Both the position numbers and the translations under genes were made by a program. The notes beneath the pieces were generated by a model. That model was not told the DNA's origin. It did no database searches and saw nothing but the letters and a program-made list of their open reading frames with translations. A stretch of 59,502 bases of DNA from an uncultured Butyricicoccus sp. (GTDB lineage Bacteria > Bacillota > Clostridia > Oscillospirales > Butyricicoccaceae): positions 1-59,502 of the forward strand of contig NZ_CALWJM010000013.1 in assembly GCF_944381005.1 (NCBI RefSeq). Direction: 5' to 3'. Shown piece after piece: positions 1 to 9,016 of the stretch (within the stretch, counting starts at the first letter, position 1; every line of letters starts with the position of its first letter).

Positions 1-1397
1 TCCTCCAGAGAAAACTCCACACGCACTTTCTTCGAGTCGATTTCTCCCTTGGAAAGCAAGACAACCGTCTCCACATGTTTTGTTCTCGGAAATAGGTCAA
101 ACGCATGTGCTGTTACGGCCTGATACCCCAACGGTTCAAAACGTTTGATATCTCGCGCGAGTGTGGCAGGGTCACAGGAAACATAGACAATTCTTTTCGG
201 CTGCATCTGTGCAATCGCCTCAATGGTTTGTTCTTCCAACCCCTTTCTGGGCGGGTCAACGGTCAACACATCCGGACATTCTCCGCGCTCGGCGAACATC
301 GCCGCTGCTTGTGTCGCATCTGCACAGAGAAAAGAAACATTATGCACGCCATTCCGCTGAGCATTTTCCTTGGCATTTTGCACCGCTTCTGGTACAATTT
401 CGACACCAATCACCTGTTTTGCATGTGCCGCCAATGCCAAAGTAATGGTACCTGCACCACAGTATAGGTCAATCACCGTTTCATCACCGTGCAAGTCAGC
501 CAGTTTAAGTGCATATTCATACAATTTTTCGGTCTGCGCATGATTGACTTGATAAAAGGCGTGGGGCGATAGCTGGAATACATTTCCGCACAGACTATCC
601 TGCAATACCGGCTCCCCCCACAAGGTTATCGTATGGTTTCCCAATATCACATTATCATCCCGCTTATTGACATTGAGCACGATTCCCACTAAAGACGGCT
701 CAGCCTGTGTTAGTCTGGCGATGAGGTCATCTTGTGCGGGTATCTTGCCGCGTGTGGCAATCAAGCATAAATGCGTTTCGCCACTCACAGCACCAGTACG
801 CACATAGATATGCCGAATCAGCCCTTTACCTGTTTTCTCATCATACGCCGTGACCCCATGTGCATCCATCCAAACACAAACTTGTGCCGCCAGCCGGTCT
901 GCGCGCTCGGACTGAATTGCACAACAATCGGTTTTTACAATATCATGGCTATGCGGGCGGTAAAATCCGGTGTAAGTACCGTGTGCATCCTGTCCAACTG
1001 GATACTGCGCCTTATTGCGATAATGTGTAATCTGTTCTGCACCGGTAATGCCATCCAAAACGCCGGATACACCGCCCAAATGAGACAAGGCATCTTCTAC
1101 TTTTTTATATTTGGCGCGCAATTCGGCTTCATAGGAAATATGCTGATAGCAGCATCCGCCGCACTTGCCCGACACTGGGCAAAGTGGCTCTATTCGGTCA
1201 CGGGAAGGAATGATAATGCGTTCCATCCTGCCGAATGCCATGCGTTTATTGACCTTCAAAATGCGGATATCGCACTGGTCGCCAACCGCAGTATTGGGCA
1301 CAAACACAGCCATTCCCTCTACCCGTGCCACACCGCTGCCATCGGTTGTATAATCTACAATTTCTGTACGATAAATCTTGTTCTTCTGTAATGCCAT
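1..1397 (-). CDS. rlmD: 23S rRNA (uracil-5-)-methyltransferase, RlmD/RumA family (3' end cut by window)
   Basis: Partial gene read right to left; the start is the ATG at 1395-1397 behind GAGGGTGG, and the C-terminus runs off the left edge. The family adds the C5 methyl group to a uridine in 23S rRNA using SAM. Visible parts: an N-terminal TRAM-like segment (about residues 1-55), iron-sulfur cluster cysteines C73, C79 and C82 in the motif CPVSGKCGGCC, a SAM-binding segment DLYCGAGTITLALAA, and the catalytic cysteine (about C408) in VSCDPATLARD. Whether it modifies U747, U1939 or both cannot be read here; Gram-positive relatives are often called RlmCD. It has its own promoter and is separated from the purine operon by a two-way terminator. 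Confidence 0.93.
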   Translation of the reverse strand, partial: MALQKNKIYRTEIVDYTTDGSGVARVEGMAVFVPNTAVGDQCDIRILKVNKRMAFGRMERIIIPSRDRIEPLCPVSGKCGGCCYQHISYEAELRAKYKKVEDALSHLGGVSGVLDGITGAEQITHYRNKAQYPVGQDAHGTYTGFYRPHSHDIVKTDCCAIQSERADRLAAQVCVWMDAHGVTAYDEKTGKGLIRHIYVRTGAVSGETHLCLIATRGKIPAQDDLIARLTQAEPSLVGIVLNVNKRDDNVILGNHTITLWGEPVLQDSLCGNVFQLSPHAFYQVNHAQTEKLYEYALKLADLHGDETVIDLYCGAGTITLALAAHAKQVIGVEIVPEAVQNAKENAQRNGVHNVSFLCADATQAAAMFAERGECPDVLTVDPPRKGLEEQTIEAIAQMQPKRIVYVSCDPATLARDIKRFEPLGYQAVTAHAFDLFPRTKHVETVVLLSKGEIDSKKVRVEFSLE

Positions 1398-1425
1398 ATC
1401 CACCCTCGATTCCAATATTTTTTTT

Positions 1426-1454
1426 ATTATATCATACCCTTCTGGGAAAGTTAA
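1426..1454 (-). promoter_or_regulatory. Promoter of the rRNA methyltransferase gene
   Basis: Minus-strand -35 TTAACT (1449-1454), 17-bp spacer, -10 TATAAT (1426-1431) preceded by an extended -10 TGA. It lies about 30 bp ahead of the start codon. Confidence 0.65.
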
Positions 1455-1488
1455 GACCGATTGCAGCCCGATTGCTGTCGATAAGATA

Positions 1489-1530
1489 AAAAGAGGATGG
1501 GCACACATCTTGTGTTATCCATCCTCTTTT
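1489..1530. terminator. Bidirectional terminator ending the purine operon
   Basis: Stem AAAAGAGGATGG / CCATCCTCTTTT with an inner ACACA/TGTGT pairing. Read on the minus strand it follows the last gene of the purine operon; A and T runs flank both sides. Confidence 0.7.
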
Positions 1531-1555
1531 TCATGCGCTATGCCGCGCAAATACA

Positions 1556-2080
1556 TCATACTTTGGGCAGTAATTCCTGTTCCATGGCCACATCAACCGT
1601 CATGCCGGAAAATCCGACCGCCGCAAATGCGTCAATGAACCGCGTTGCGGTTGCGACCAGCAGAGAAATATTGTCTGCTACAAAAGAAATCACTTTTTCC
1701 AGTTCCAAACTGCCATCGACCAGCGTGTTATGCTTGAGATAAATCTGACCTGCCGGTGCAAAGAATCCAAACTGTCCGAGCGCCGAAAAGTCATTGCAGT
1801 ATCGGCACGCTTTCTGCGTCTGTACTGCGTTCTGTTCGGGCACATTCTGGAACAGTGTGATAAAAAATTGCAGCAAGCCGCTCTGCTCATCGGGCAGTGC
1901 AATCGGAATAAAGCACGCTTCTATCGTCGCTTCTTTTGCCACTTTGCCCAGCCGTTGGGACTCTGCCCGCAACATAAACGGCGTATTCTCGCCCGCTTCG
2001 ATGAGCTGCGAACGAAAACCGTTCTGTCCGAGCACATCACTCATACAACCTAAAATCTGTTTCTGCTTATTTACGTCCAT
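1556..2080 (-). CDS. Unknown protein, last gene of purine operon (YbjN-like?)
   Basis: 174-residue soluble protein with no signal peptide or membrane segment. The start ATG follows AAAGGATAACCC, a ribosome-binding site that overlaps the purD stop codon, so it should be translationally coupled to purD. The pattern (N-terminal helix, a hydrophobic strand pair near residues 53-80, a GQFGFF turn, then a long alpha-helical C-terminal half) resembles the YbjN/type III chaperone-like fold. That is only a fold impression; no catalytic motif is visible. A role in purine metabolism is suggested by position alone. Confidence 0.75.
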   Translation of the reverse strand: MDVNKQKQILGCMSDVLGQNGFRSQLIEAGENTPFMLRAESQRLGKVAKEATIEACFIPIALPDEQSGLLQFFITLFQNVPEQNAVQTQKACRYCNDFSALGQFGFFAPAGQIYLKHNTLVDGSLELEKVISFVADNISLLVATATRFIDAFAAVGFSGMTVDVAMEQELLPKV

Positions 2081-2083
2081 GGG

Positions 2084-3340
2084 TTATCCTTTCTTAATGC
2101 CAATATCGGTGCGGAAGTGTGCGCCCTCAAAATGGATTTTGTTGACATCCGCATAGGCTTTTGCAATCGCCTGTTCGAGCGTGGGCGCAGTTGCCGTTAC
2201 ACCCAAAACACGACCGCCGCTTGTCACAATCTCATCACCCTGTTTTTGTGTTCCAGCATGGAATACAAACGAATCGGTCACATCGTCCAGACCGGTGATG
2301 ACTTTGCCCTTTTCATACGCCTTGGGATAGCCGCCCGATGCCATGACCACACAGCAAGCCGCATCCGACTTCCAGCGAATGTCCATTTGCTCCAGTCGTT
2401 CTTCCAAAACCGCATCAAAAATATCCAGTAAATCGGTGTCCAGCCGCGATAAAACCGCCTGTGTTTCCGGGTCACCAAAACGCGCATTGTATTCAATAAC
2501 TTTGGGGCCTTTGGGTGTGAGCATCAAACCAAAATACAACACCCCTTTGAACGGGCGGCCTTCTGCCGCCATCGCATCGACAGTCGGCTGGAAAATGGTT
2601 TCCACACACTGTGCGGCAATCTCATCTGTGTAAAAACGAGACGGTGAGAACGCACCCATACCGCCCGTATTGGGGCCTTTATCATCGTTGTATGCGCGCT
2701 TATGGTCTTGCGCCGACGGCATTGTTTTGAGGTGCTTGCCATCCACAAACGCCAGCACCGAAACTTCCGGCCCGGTCAAATATTCCTCGATGACCACACG
2801 CGCTCCCGCGCCGCCAAAGGCCCCGCCGTCAATGGCATCTTTGACCGCCGCAATCGCTTCGTCCTCGGTCATGGCAACCGTAACGCCCTTACCCAGTGCC
2901 AAGCCGTCGGCCTTGACGACAATCGGGGCACCCTGCTGCCGAATGTAGTCGATTGCCGCAGCCGAGTCCTCAAACACCGCATACTGTGCGGTCGGGATGT
3001 TATATTTTTTCATCAAGTCCTTTGCAAACGACTTGGAACCTTCAATCACCGCCGCATTCTTACGCGGGCCAAAAGCGCGAATCCCTGCCGCTTCCAGCGC
3101 GTCTACCATGCCGAGCGCCAGCGGGTCATCGGGTGCTACCATGACCAAATCCGGTTTATGTTCCTTAGCGAACGCAACCACACCGTCAATATCGGTTGCC
3201 TTGATGTTCACACACTCTGCAACCGATGCAATACCGCCATTTCCGGGCGCACACCAGATTTTATCCACCTTGGGACTTTTGGCAAGCGTTACACAAATCG
3301 CATGTTCGCGGCCACCGCCGCCGATTACCAAAACTTTCAC
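2084..3340 (-). CDS. purD: Phosphoribosylamine--glycine ligase (GAR synthetase)
   Basis: Catalyses step 2 of purine synthesis: phosphoribosylamine + glycine + ATP to GAR. 418 residues, the usual length. It opens with the nucleotide-binding loop MKVLVIGGGGREHAI and carries ATP-grasp motifs (VVKADGLALGKGV, an EEYLTGPEVS strand, and metal-site motif EYNARFGDPETQ). The start codon is GTG behind AAAAAGGAGGAAC and overlaps the TGA stop of the preceding small membrane-protein gene, so the two are coupled. Confidence 0.98.
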   Translation of the reverse strand: MKVLVIGGGGREHAICVTLAKSPKVDKIWCAPGNGGIASVAECVNIKATDIDGVVAFAKEHKPDLVMVAPDDPLALGMVDALEAAGIRAFGPRKNAAVIEGSKSFAKDLMKKYNIPTAQYAVFEDSAAAIDYIRQQGAPIVVKADGLALGKGVTVAMTEDEAIAAVKDAIDGGAFGGAGARVVIEEYLTGPEVSVLAFVDGKHLKTMPSAQDHKRAYNDDKGPNTGGMGAFSPSRFYTDEIAAQCVETIFQPTVDAMAAEGRPFKGVLYFGLMLTPKGPKVIEYNARFGDPETQAVLSRLDTDLLDIFDAVLEERLEQMDIRWKSDAACCVVMASGGYPKAYEKGKVITGLDDVTDSFVFHAGTQKQGDEIVTSGGRVLGVTATAPTLEQAIAKAYADVNKIHFEGAHFRTDIGIKKG

Positions 3341-3678
3341 AAATGTTCCTCCTTTTTACGGGCGAGCACACCCACAACCAAACAAACAACCACTGCCACA
3401 GCAAATACACACTGTACCAACAGGCCAACCTGCGCCGGAAGCGTAAAAATGTACGTGAGCTGCAAAATTTGCAATATGGCGAACACCGCCACAGCTATGG
3501 TGCCGACCTGTCCAGCCGTAATGAACCACCGATTATCCGGCGCAATGGCTGGCGCTCCATTTGCAATGCCAATATAACCCAATAGACGCGCAATCCACGC
3601 AAATGAGCCTGTAAAATGGGACAAAACCAGCAGAATCAGACCCAAAACGCAGCTTCTTCCACCTGTTTTTTGACTCAT
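3337..3678 (-). CDS. Small three-helix membrane protein inside the purine operon
   Basis: 113 residues if the ATG at 3676-3678 is used; GGAG lies about 14 nt upstream, a rather long spacing. Three hydrophobic segments are visible (about residues 9-32, 45-65 and 80-105), followed by a positively charged tail ARKKEEHL, so it is predicted to sit in the cytoplasmic membrane. It overlaps purD by four bases. I do not recognise the family. Its place between two purine enzyme genes suggests co-expression with the pathway; transport or regulation would be guesswork. Confidence 0.75.
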   Translation of the reverse strand: MSQKTGGRSCVLGLILLVLSHFTGSFAWIARLLGYIGIANGAPAIAPDNRWFITAGQVGTIAVAVFAILQILQLTYIFTLPAQVGLLVQCVFAVAVVVCLVVGVLARKKEEHL

Positions 3679-3705
3679 ATGTAAATAAAATTCTCCTTTA
3701 TAACA

Positions 3706-3731
3706 ACAGAGCGGGACATGTCCCGCTCTGT
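3706..3731. repeat. Perfect 26-bp palindrome between two purine operon genes
   Basis: Each arm is ACAGAGCGGGACA and there is no loop base. It lies between the AICAR transformylase stop and the next start. On the transcribed (minus) strand it is followed by TGTTATAAAGG, not a real U-tract, so an RNA processing or stability hairpin, weak attenuator or protein-binding site is more likely than a strong terminator. Confidence 0.6.
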
Positions 3732-3747
3732 ATTGTCCTGCCACTGC

Positions 3748-4917
3748 TTAATGATGGAACAGGCGCACGCCAGTAAAGGCCATCACAATACCGTACTTGT
3801 TTGCGGTGTCAATCACATGGTCATCTCGAATCGAACCACCCGGCTGCACAATATACTGTACACCTGATTTGCGGGCACGCTCTACATTATCGCCAAACGG
3901 GAAGAACGCATCCGAACCGACCGTTACCCCGCTCTGCGTGGCAATCCATGCTTTCTTTTCCTCAGCAGTCAGCACTTCAGGTTTGACCTTGAAGGTATTC
4001 TGCCAAACGCCATCGGCTAAAATATCCTCATATTCATCCGACAGATAAATGTCAATCGCGTTATCGCGGTCGGGACGGCGAATGCCATCAACAAACTGCA
4101 AGCCCAATGCCTTGGGATGCTGACGCAGATACCAGTTGTCCGCCTTCTGCCCTGCCAGACGGGTGCAGTGAATACGGCTTTGCTGACCGGCACCCACGCC
4201 AATGGTCTGCCCGTTCTTGACATAACAAACCGAGTTAGACTGCGTGTATTTCAGCGTGATAAGTGCAACAATCATGTCGCGCTTGGCTTCATCGGTCAAT
4301 GCCTTGTTCTCGGTCACAAGATTTTGCAGCAGACTTTCATCAATTTTGAGGTCATTGTGTCCCTGCTCAAAGGTAATACCGAAAATATCACGGCGTTCAA
4401 TGGGCTTGGGTTCATAGTTCGGGTCAATCTCAACCACATTATAGCCGCCCTTGCGCTTGGTTTTGAGAATGGACAGTGCTTCCTCGGTATAGCCCGGTGC
4501 AATAATGCCGTCCGACACCTCGACCGCCAGCAGTCTTGCGACATCAGCATCACACACGTCAGACAGTGCAACCCAGTCACCATACGAGCACAGACGGTCT
4601 GCGCCGCGCGCACGCGCATAAGCACACGCAATCGGGGAAAGTCCGTCCGGAACAAAATAAATCGCCTTTTCGGTGTCCGAGAGCGGATAGCCCAGCGCCG
4701 CACCAGCCGGTGAAACATGCTTAAACGATGCCGCCGCCGGATAGCCGGTTGCCTGCTTGAGTTCGCGCACCAACTGCCATGAATTAAAGGCATCCAAGAA
4801 ATTGATGTAACCCGGACGGCCATTGCGCACGACAATCGGCAATTCGCCCTGTTCCATGAAAATACGCGAAGGCTTTTGATTGGGATTGCAGCCGTATTTC
4901 AGTTCCAATTCGTTCAT
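3748..4917 (-). CDS. Stand-alone AICAR transformylase (second-to-last purine step)
   Basis: 389 residues matching only the C-terminal half of bifunctional PurH. It formylates AICAR to FAICAR with 10-formyl-tetrahydrofolate. The domain starts with LKYGCNPNQKPSRIF and carries the catalytic Lys66-His67 pair in SFKHVSPAGAA, a form closer to the eukaryotic enzyme motif than to the usual bacterial VKHANPCG. The end DDHVIDTANKYGIVMAFTG is also typical. No MGS-like IMP cyclohydrolase domain is attached; that activity is supplied by the next gene upstream. The start ATG follows AAAGGAGAGGGGC. Confidence 0.93.
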   Translation of the reverse strand: MNELELKYGCNPNQKPSRIFMEQGELPIVVRNGRPGYINFLDAFNSWQLVRELKQATGYPAAASFKHVSPAGAALGYPLSDTEKAIYFVPDGLSPIACAYARARGADRLCSYGDWVALSDVCDADVARLLAVEVSDGIIAPGYTEEALSILKTKRKGGYNVVEIDPNYEPKPIERRDIFGITFEQGHNDLKIDESLLQNLVTENKALTDEAKRDMIVALITLKYTQSNSVCYVKNGQTIGVGAGQQSRIHCTRLAGQKADNWYLRQHPKALGLQFVDGIRRPDRDNAIDIYLSDEYEDILADGVWQNTFKVKPEVLTAEEKKAWIATQSGVTVGSDAFFPFGDNVERARKSGVQYIVQPGGSIRDDHVIDTANKYGIVMAFTGVRLFHH

Positions 4918-4934
4918 TGGTTTGCCCCTCTCCT

Positions 4935-5678
4935 TTACTTCTGGTGCTTATTCTTAATCACGGTCTTGGTTTCACCCGTTCTCATGTCAATATAGCGCAC
5001 AAAGAGCGCAATTTTATTGCCTATATTGAGCGCATCCCAAAGGGTATCCGCATAGGTTTCAATCGGCACATCTTCCACAAAAACGCACTTTGGCTCGCCA
5101 CGGAAGAACGGCAGCGGGTCGCCGTCGCACATATAGGTGTGAATAAAATGACCGCGTCCCTTGACCGGCTTATCGTACTCAAAGAAAAAACGCTTGCAGG
5201 CATCCGGGTCACTGTGAAAATGCTTGAGGATAGACAAAGCGTACGAGCCGTCCTCATTCATGATAGCCGAAATGCGCGAGGTAAAGTTCGGCGCATCGGG
5301 TTCAAAGCGGCGGGTGCGCAGGGCATCAATATAGCTCATGCCGTCGGCCAGTGCATCGCGAATGGTGTCGGTCTGGTCGCCATTGGTCACAATGGTTTTG
5401 CCGCCATAAACCCGAACCGGATGATAAATAATAAGCGACGGGTCGGAACACTTGGCGGGGTCAAATGCTTCGGTGCGGATACCGTCTTCGGTTTCCACAA
5501 ACACACGGTTGCGGCTGTTTTCGCTGCGCCCCATGATAAAGTAAACCATTACAGAGGTATTGCCATCTGGCGTGCAGCCCATCATCAAGCCGCGTCCGGG
5601 GTAGGCATTGCCTTGTAGCTCGTCAGTCATGCGGAACACATTGGAAAAGTCAGAAACGAACATGGTATTTTCAGTCAT
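4935..5678 (-). CDS. purO: IMP cyclohydrolase of the archaeal PurO type
   Basis: 247 residues starting MTENTMFVSDFSNV at the ATG at 5676-5678, behind AAAGGAGCG. It closes FAICAR to IMP, the last step of purine synthesis. The family call rests on GNAYPGRGLMMG, the MGRSENSRNR motif and SYIDALRTRRFEPDAPNFTSRI, which I recall from the IMP_cyclohyd (PurO) family and not from the PurH N-terminal domain. Directly downstream lies a PurH half lacking its cyclohydrolase domain, so the two together replace PurH. It overlaps the end of purN by eight bases. The symbol follows the archaeal enzyme. Confidence 0.88.
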   Translation of the reverse strand: MTENTMFVSDFSNVFRMTDELQGNAYPGRGLMMGCTPDGNTSVMVYFIMGRSENSRNRVFVETEDGIRTEAFDPAKCSDPSLIIYHPVRVYGGKTIVTNGDQTDTIRDALADGMSYIDALRTRRFEPDAPNFTSRISAIMNEDGSYALSILKHFHSDPDACKRFFFEYDKPVKGRGHFIHTYMCDGDPLPFFRGEPKCVFVEDVPIETYADTLWDALNIGNKIALFVRYIDMRTGETKTVIKNKHQK

Positions 5679-6330
5679 TTGAAACGCTCCTTTCGGTTTC
5701 ACATTCATCGGCAATCTGAACGCGGCCATCGCACACCTGCAAGCGTCCCTGGCAGAACAAGGCGACTGCCTGCGGCAGCAAAATGTGTTCGGCCTGCGCC
5801 ATTACACGTTTTTGCAGGGTTTCCGGGGTGTCATCGGGCGCGACCTCCACGGCTTTTTGTAGGATAATGGCACCGCCATCCACCACCTCGGACACAAAAT
5901 GCACCGTAGCACCGGTCACTTTGACCCCTTTTTGCAGGGCAGCTTCATGCACGCGCAGTCCATAAAAACCTTCCCCGCAAAAAGAAGGAATCAGAGAGGG
6001 ATGTACATTCAAAATCTTGTTCTCCCACTTGCGGCAGAACGAATCGGGCAGCACGGTCATAAAGCCAGCCAACACGATTAAACCGATATCCCGTACACGA
6101 AGCTGCGCATCAAGCGCGGCCCCATACTGTTCAGCGTCGGCAAAATCGCGGCGGCGCAATACGCTGGTGTCAATGCCAGCAGACTGCGCACGGGTCAGTG
6201 CATACGCATCCGGATTGGACGACAGCACAAAGTCTAGCACACCGCCCGCCAGTGCATCACGCGCCGCAGCATCAATCAGTGCCTGTAAATTGGTGCCGCC
6301 GCCCGACACCAAAACGGCTATCTTGGTCAT
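5671..6330 (-). CDS. purN: Phosphoribosylglycinamide formyltransferase (GAR transformylase 1)
   Basis: Transfers a formyl group from 10-formyl-tetrahydrofolate to GAR, giving FGAR. Translation should begin at MTKIAVLVSGGGTNLQ (ATG at 6328-6330, behind GGGGAGACTGAT), not at the longer in-frame upstream opening; this gives 219 residues, the normal family length. Folate/catalytic motifs are visible: the N..H..D set in KILNVHPSLIPSF and VDGGAIILQ. It ends inside the start of the IMP cyclohydrolase gene. Confidence 0.96.
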   Translation of the reverse strand: MTKIAVLVSGGGTNLQALIDAAARDALAGGVLDFVLSSNPDAYALTRAQSAGIDTSVLRRRDFADAEQYGAALDAQLRVRDIGLIVLAGFMTVLPDSFCRKWENKILNVHPSLIPSFCGEGFYGLRVHEAALQKGVKVTGATVHFVSEVVDGGAIILQKAVEVAPDDTPETLQKRVMAQAEHILLPQAVALFCQGRLQVCDGRVQIADECETERSVSND

Positions 6331-6349
6331 ATCAGTCTCCCCTTTGCCG

Positions 6350-7390
6350 TCAGCCCAGTACAACGCCCTTTTCACCGGCGCAGCAGGTGCCAATCACATA
6401 ACCGGTTTCACCGGCGGCAGCAATGGCAGCCAATGCCTTGTCTGCATCTTCCTTTGCCACAGCCATGACCAGACCAACACCCATATTAAAGGTGTTATAC
6501 ATATCGCGGGTAGGAATATCGCCAGTCTTTTGAATCAAGTCAAAGATGGGCGGAACCGGTGCAGCAGCCTGTTCGATGGATGCGCAAATGTTCTGCGGCA
6601 GCATACGCGGGATGTTTTCATAAAAACCGCCGCCCGTAATATGGCTAATACCCTTGACCTTCACGCCATCTGCCAACAGCTGGTTGACCGTCTTGACATA
6701 AATCTTGGTCGGTGTGAGCAGGGCTTCGCCAATGGTCATGCCCAATTCATCGCTGTAACGCCCCACCGATTTTTCATTGATACCCAACGTTTTGCGCACC
6801 AACGAATAACCGTTGGAGTGCACACCGGAGGAAGCAACGCCAATCAGCACATCTCCGGTCTGGATGTGGCTGCCATCAATCATCTTGGGCTTGTCCACCA
6901 TGCCGACCGAAAAACCGGCTACATCATACTCATCTTCAGGATAGAAACCGGGCATTTCAGCGGTTTCACCGCCAATCAATGCACAACCCGCCTGACGGCA
7001 GCCTTCCGCAATACCAATGACGATATTGGCAACACGCGCGGGCACATTCTTGCCAACTGCAATATAATCGAGGAAAAACAGCGGCTTGGCTCCACAGCAG
7101 GCAATGTCATTGACGCACATTGCAACGCAGTCGATACCAATAGTATCATGCTTATCCATCAAGAATGCCAATTTGAGCTTTGTACCGACACCATCGGTTC
7201 CCGAAACCAATACCGGCTCCTCCATGCCCTTAAAATCGGGGGCAAACAGGCCGCCGAAACCGCCCAATGTGCCAATCACGCCCTTGGTGAACGTGCTTTC
7301 TACATGGGGCTTCATCAGTTTTACCGCTTCATAGCCAGCAACGACATCGACACCAGCCGCTTTATAGCTTTCCGAACGACTTTCCATCAT
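6350..7390 (-). CDS. purM: Phosphoribosylformylglycinamidine cyclo-ligase (AIR synthetase)
   Basis: Closes FGAM to AIR using ATP. About 346 residues, family length. Key segments: [16 protein letters not shown] at the N-terminus, [21 protein letters not shown], the metal/ATP motif [26 protein letters not shown], and [11 protein letters not shown]. The start is ambiguous: ATG at 7388-7390 (chosen), the following ATG, or a TTG two codons upstream (7396), which has the better distance to the GAAGGGAG ribosome-binding site. Confidence 0.96.
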   Translation of the reverse strand: MMESRSESYKAAGVDVVAGYEAVKLMKPHVESTFTKGVIGTLGGFGGLFAPDFKGMEEPVLVSGTDGVGTKLKLAFLMDKHDTIGIDCVAMCVNDIACCGAKPLFFLDYIAVGKNVPARVANIVIGIAEGCRQAGCALIGGETAEMPGFYPEDEYDVAGFSVGMVDKPKMIDGSHIQTGDVLIGVASSGVHSNGYSLVRKTLGINEKSVGRYSDELGMTIGEALLTPTKIYVKTVNQLLADGVKVKGISHITGGGFYENIPRMLPQNICASIEQAAAPVPPIFDLIQKTGDIPTRDMYNTFNMGVGLVMAVAKEDADKALAAIAAAGETGYVIGTCCAGEKGVVLG

Positions 7391-7445
7391 AATCAATCGT
7401 AACTCCCTTCCAAATCACACGGGCACACAATATTTCGTACATCCA

Positions 7446-8906
7446 TTACTGGATTTCCATTTCAAACATATTTTTCTCTACCCGTTCGGGCACCGGCATG
7501 GGATACACACCAGTAAAGCAGGCATCGCAGAATGTGCAGGTTGCACCCAGCGCAATCTTATTGGCGGCTTCGACCGACAAAAAGCCCAGCGAATCTACTC
7601 CAATAATCTCCCGCATCTCCTCAACCGTGCGGTTATGAGCCAAAAGCTGTTCACTGTCCGGGATATCGGTGCCAAAGAAACAGGGATGACGGAACGGCGG
7701 CGCGGAAATGCGCATATGCACTTCTTTTGCGCCCGCATCGCGGATAAGTTTAACCAGACGGGCAACCGTTGTACCACGCACAATGGAGTCATCGACCATG
7801 ACCACACGCTTACCCTCGACTGCACGGCGCAGAGCGTTGAGTTTCAGGCGTACCGAGCGTTCACGCTTATCCTGTCCGGGCTGAATGAAGGTACGGCCAA
7901 TATAACGGTTTTTAATAAGTCCAACACCATACGGAATACCAGAATACTTGGCGTAACCGATGGCAGCCGGAATGCCCGAATCGGGCACACCAATAACCAC
8001 ATCAGCTTCCACCGGGTGTTCTTCGCACAGGTATCGCCCAGCTTCCTGACGGGCTTCTTCGACCGAAGCGCCATCAATGACCGAGTCCGGACGCGCAAAA
8101 TAGATGTATTCAAACACACAGGCGGCTGTTTTTTCGTGAATACCACAGTGCATCGAACGCACTTCGCCTTCACAGACCACAATTACTTCGCCCGGCTCAA
8201 CATCGCGCACAAATTCTGCGCCCAGCGCGTCGAGCGCACACGATTCGGACGCGAACACAACCGCGCCGTCCTCACGCTTTCCCATGCACAGCGGACGCAT
8301 TCCGCGCGGGTCACGCGCAGCAATCAGCTTGCGAGGGGACATGACAACGATAGAATACGCGCCAATCAATTCTTTCATGGCTTCGACTACGGCCGCTTCA
8401 ATCGAAGGGGTAATCAGTCGCTTGCGCACGATGGTATAAACCAGTGCTTCGGTGTCCGAAGTCGAGCGGAAAATACCACCAGCCATTTCCATTTTGCGGC
8501 GCAAATCGGACGCATTGACCAGATTGCCATTGTGTGCAACCGCAAGATTGCCTTTGACATGGGTAATGGCAAGCGGCTGTGCATTTTCACGGGAGGGCTG
8601 ACCGGTGGTGGAGTAGCGCACATGACCGATTGCCATATTGCCCGGCAAAGCATCCAGTGTTTTCTGACTGAACACATCATTGACCAGACCGACATCCTTG
8701 TGGCAGCGAATCACGCCTTTATTACATACCGCAATGCCACAGGCTTCCTGACCGCGGTGCTGAAGGGCAAACAGTGCGGTATAGGCTTCATGTGCCGGGC
8801 TGACCGGAGCGCTTTCGGGTACATAAATACCGAAAACGCCACATTCTTCGTGAACCGCGTCGCCGTCAAACGGTGTGCGCGGCAGCTTTTTCATTTTATA
8901 TTTCAT
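7446..8906 (-). CDS. purF: Amidophosphoribosyltransferase (first committed purine step)
   Basis: Makes 5-phosphoribosylamine from PRPP and glutamine. 486 residues starting MKYKMKK (ATG 8904-8906); the second Met, four codons later, is also possible. It looks like the Bacillus type: a short propeptide precedes the N-terminal nucleophile Cys22 in HEECGVFGIY, and C-terminal cysteines in ATCTFCDACFTG plus C in KTAACVFEYIYFARPDS could hold a 4Fe-4S cluster. The PRPP-binding loop is VVMVDDSIVRGTT. In this family AMP and GMP give feedback inhibition. Confidence 0.97.
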   Translation of the reverse strand: MKYKMKKLPRTPFDGDAVHEECGVFGIYVPESAPVSPAHEAYTALFALQHRGQEACGIAVCNKGVIRCHKDVGLVNDVFSQKTLDALPGNMAIGHVRYSTTGQPSRENAQPLAITHVKGNLAVAHNGNLVNASDLRRKMEMAGGIFRSTSDTEALVYTIVRKRLITPSIEAAVVEAMKELIGAYSIVVMSPRKLIAARDPRGMRPLCMGKREDGAVVFASESCALDALGAEFVRDVEPGEVIVVCEGEVRSMHCGIHEKTAACVFEYIYFARPDSVIDGASVEEARQEAGRYLCEEHPVEADVVIGVPDSGIPAAIGYAKYSGIPYGVGLIKNRYIGRTFIQPGQDKRERSVRLKLNALRRAVEGKRVVMVDDSIVRGTTVARLVKLIRDAGAKEVHMRISAPPFRHPCFFGTDIPDSEQLLAHNRTVEEMREIIGVDSLGFLSVEAANKIALGATCTFCDACFTGVYPMPVPERVEKNMFEMEIQ

Positions 8907-9016
8907 GCTTTTATGGAACCTTTCAAACAAAGTTTCAGCGTGGAAAGAAAGGGAGCGTTTCAGCGGCCACTGACCGCCGAAACGCATCCAAATTGGAATC
9001 CTGTTTACTCTGCTGC

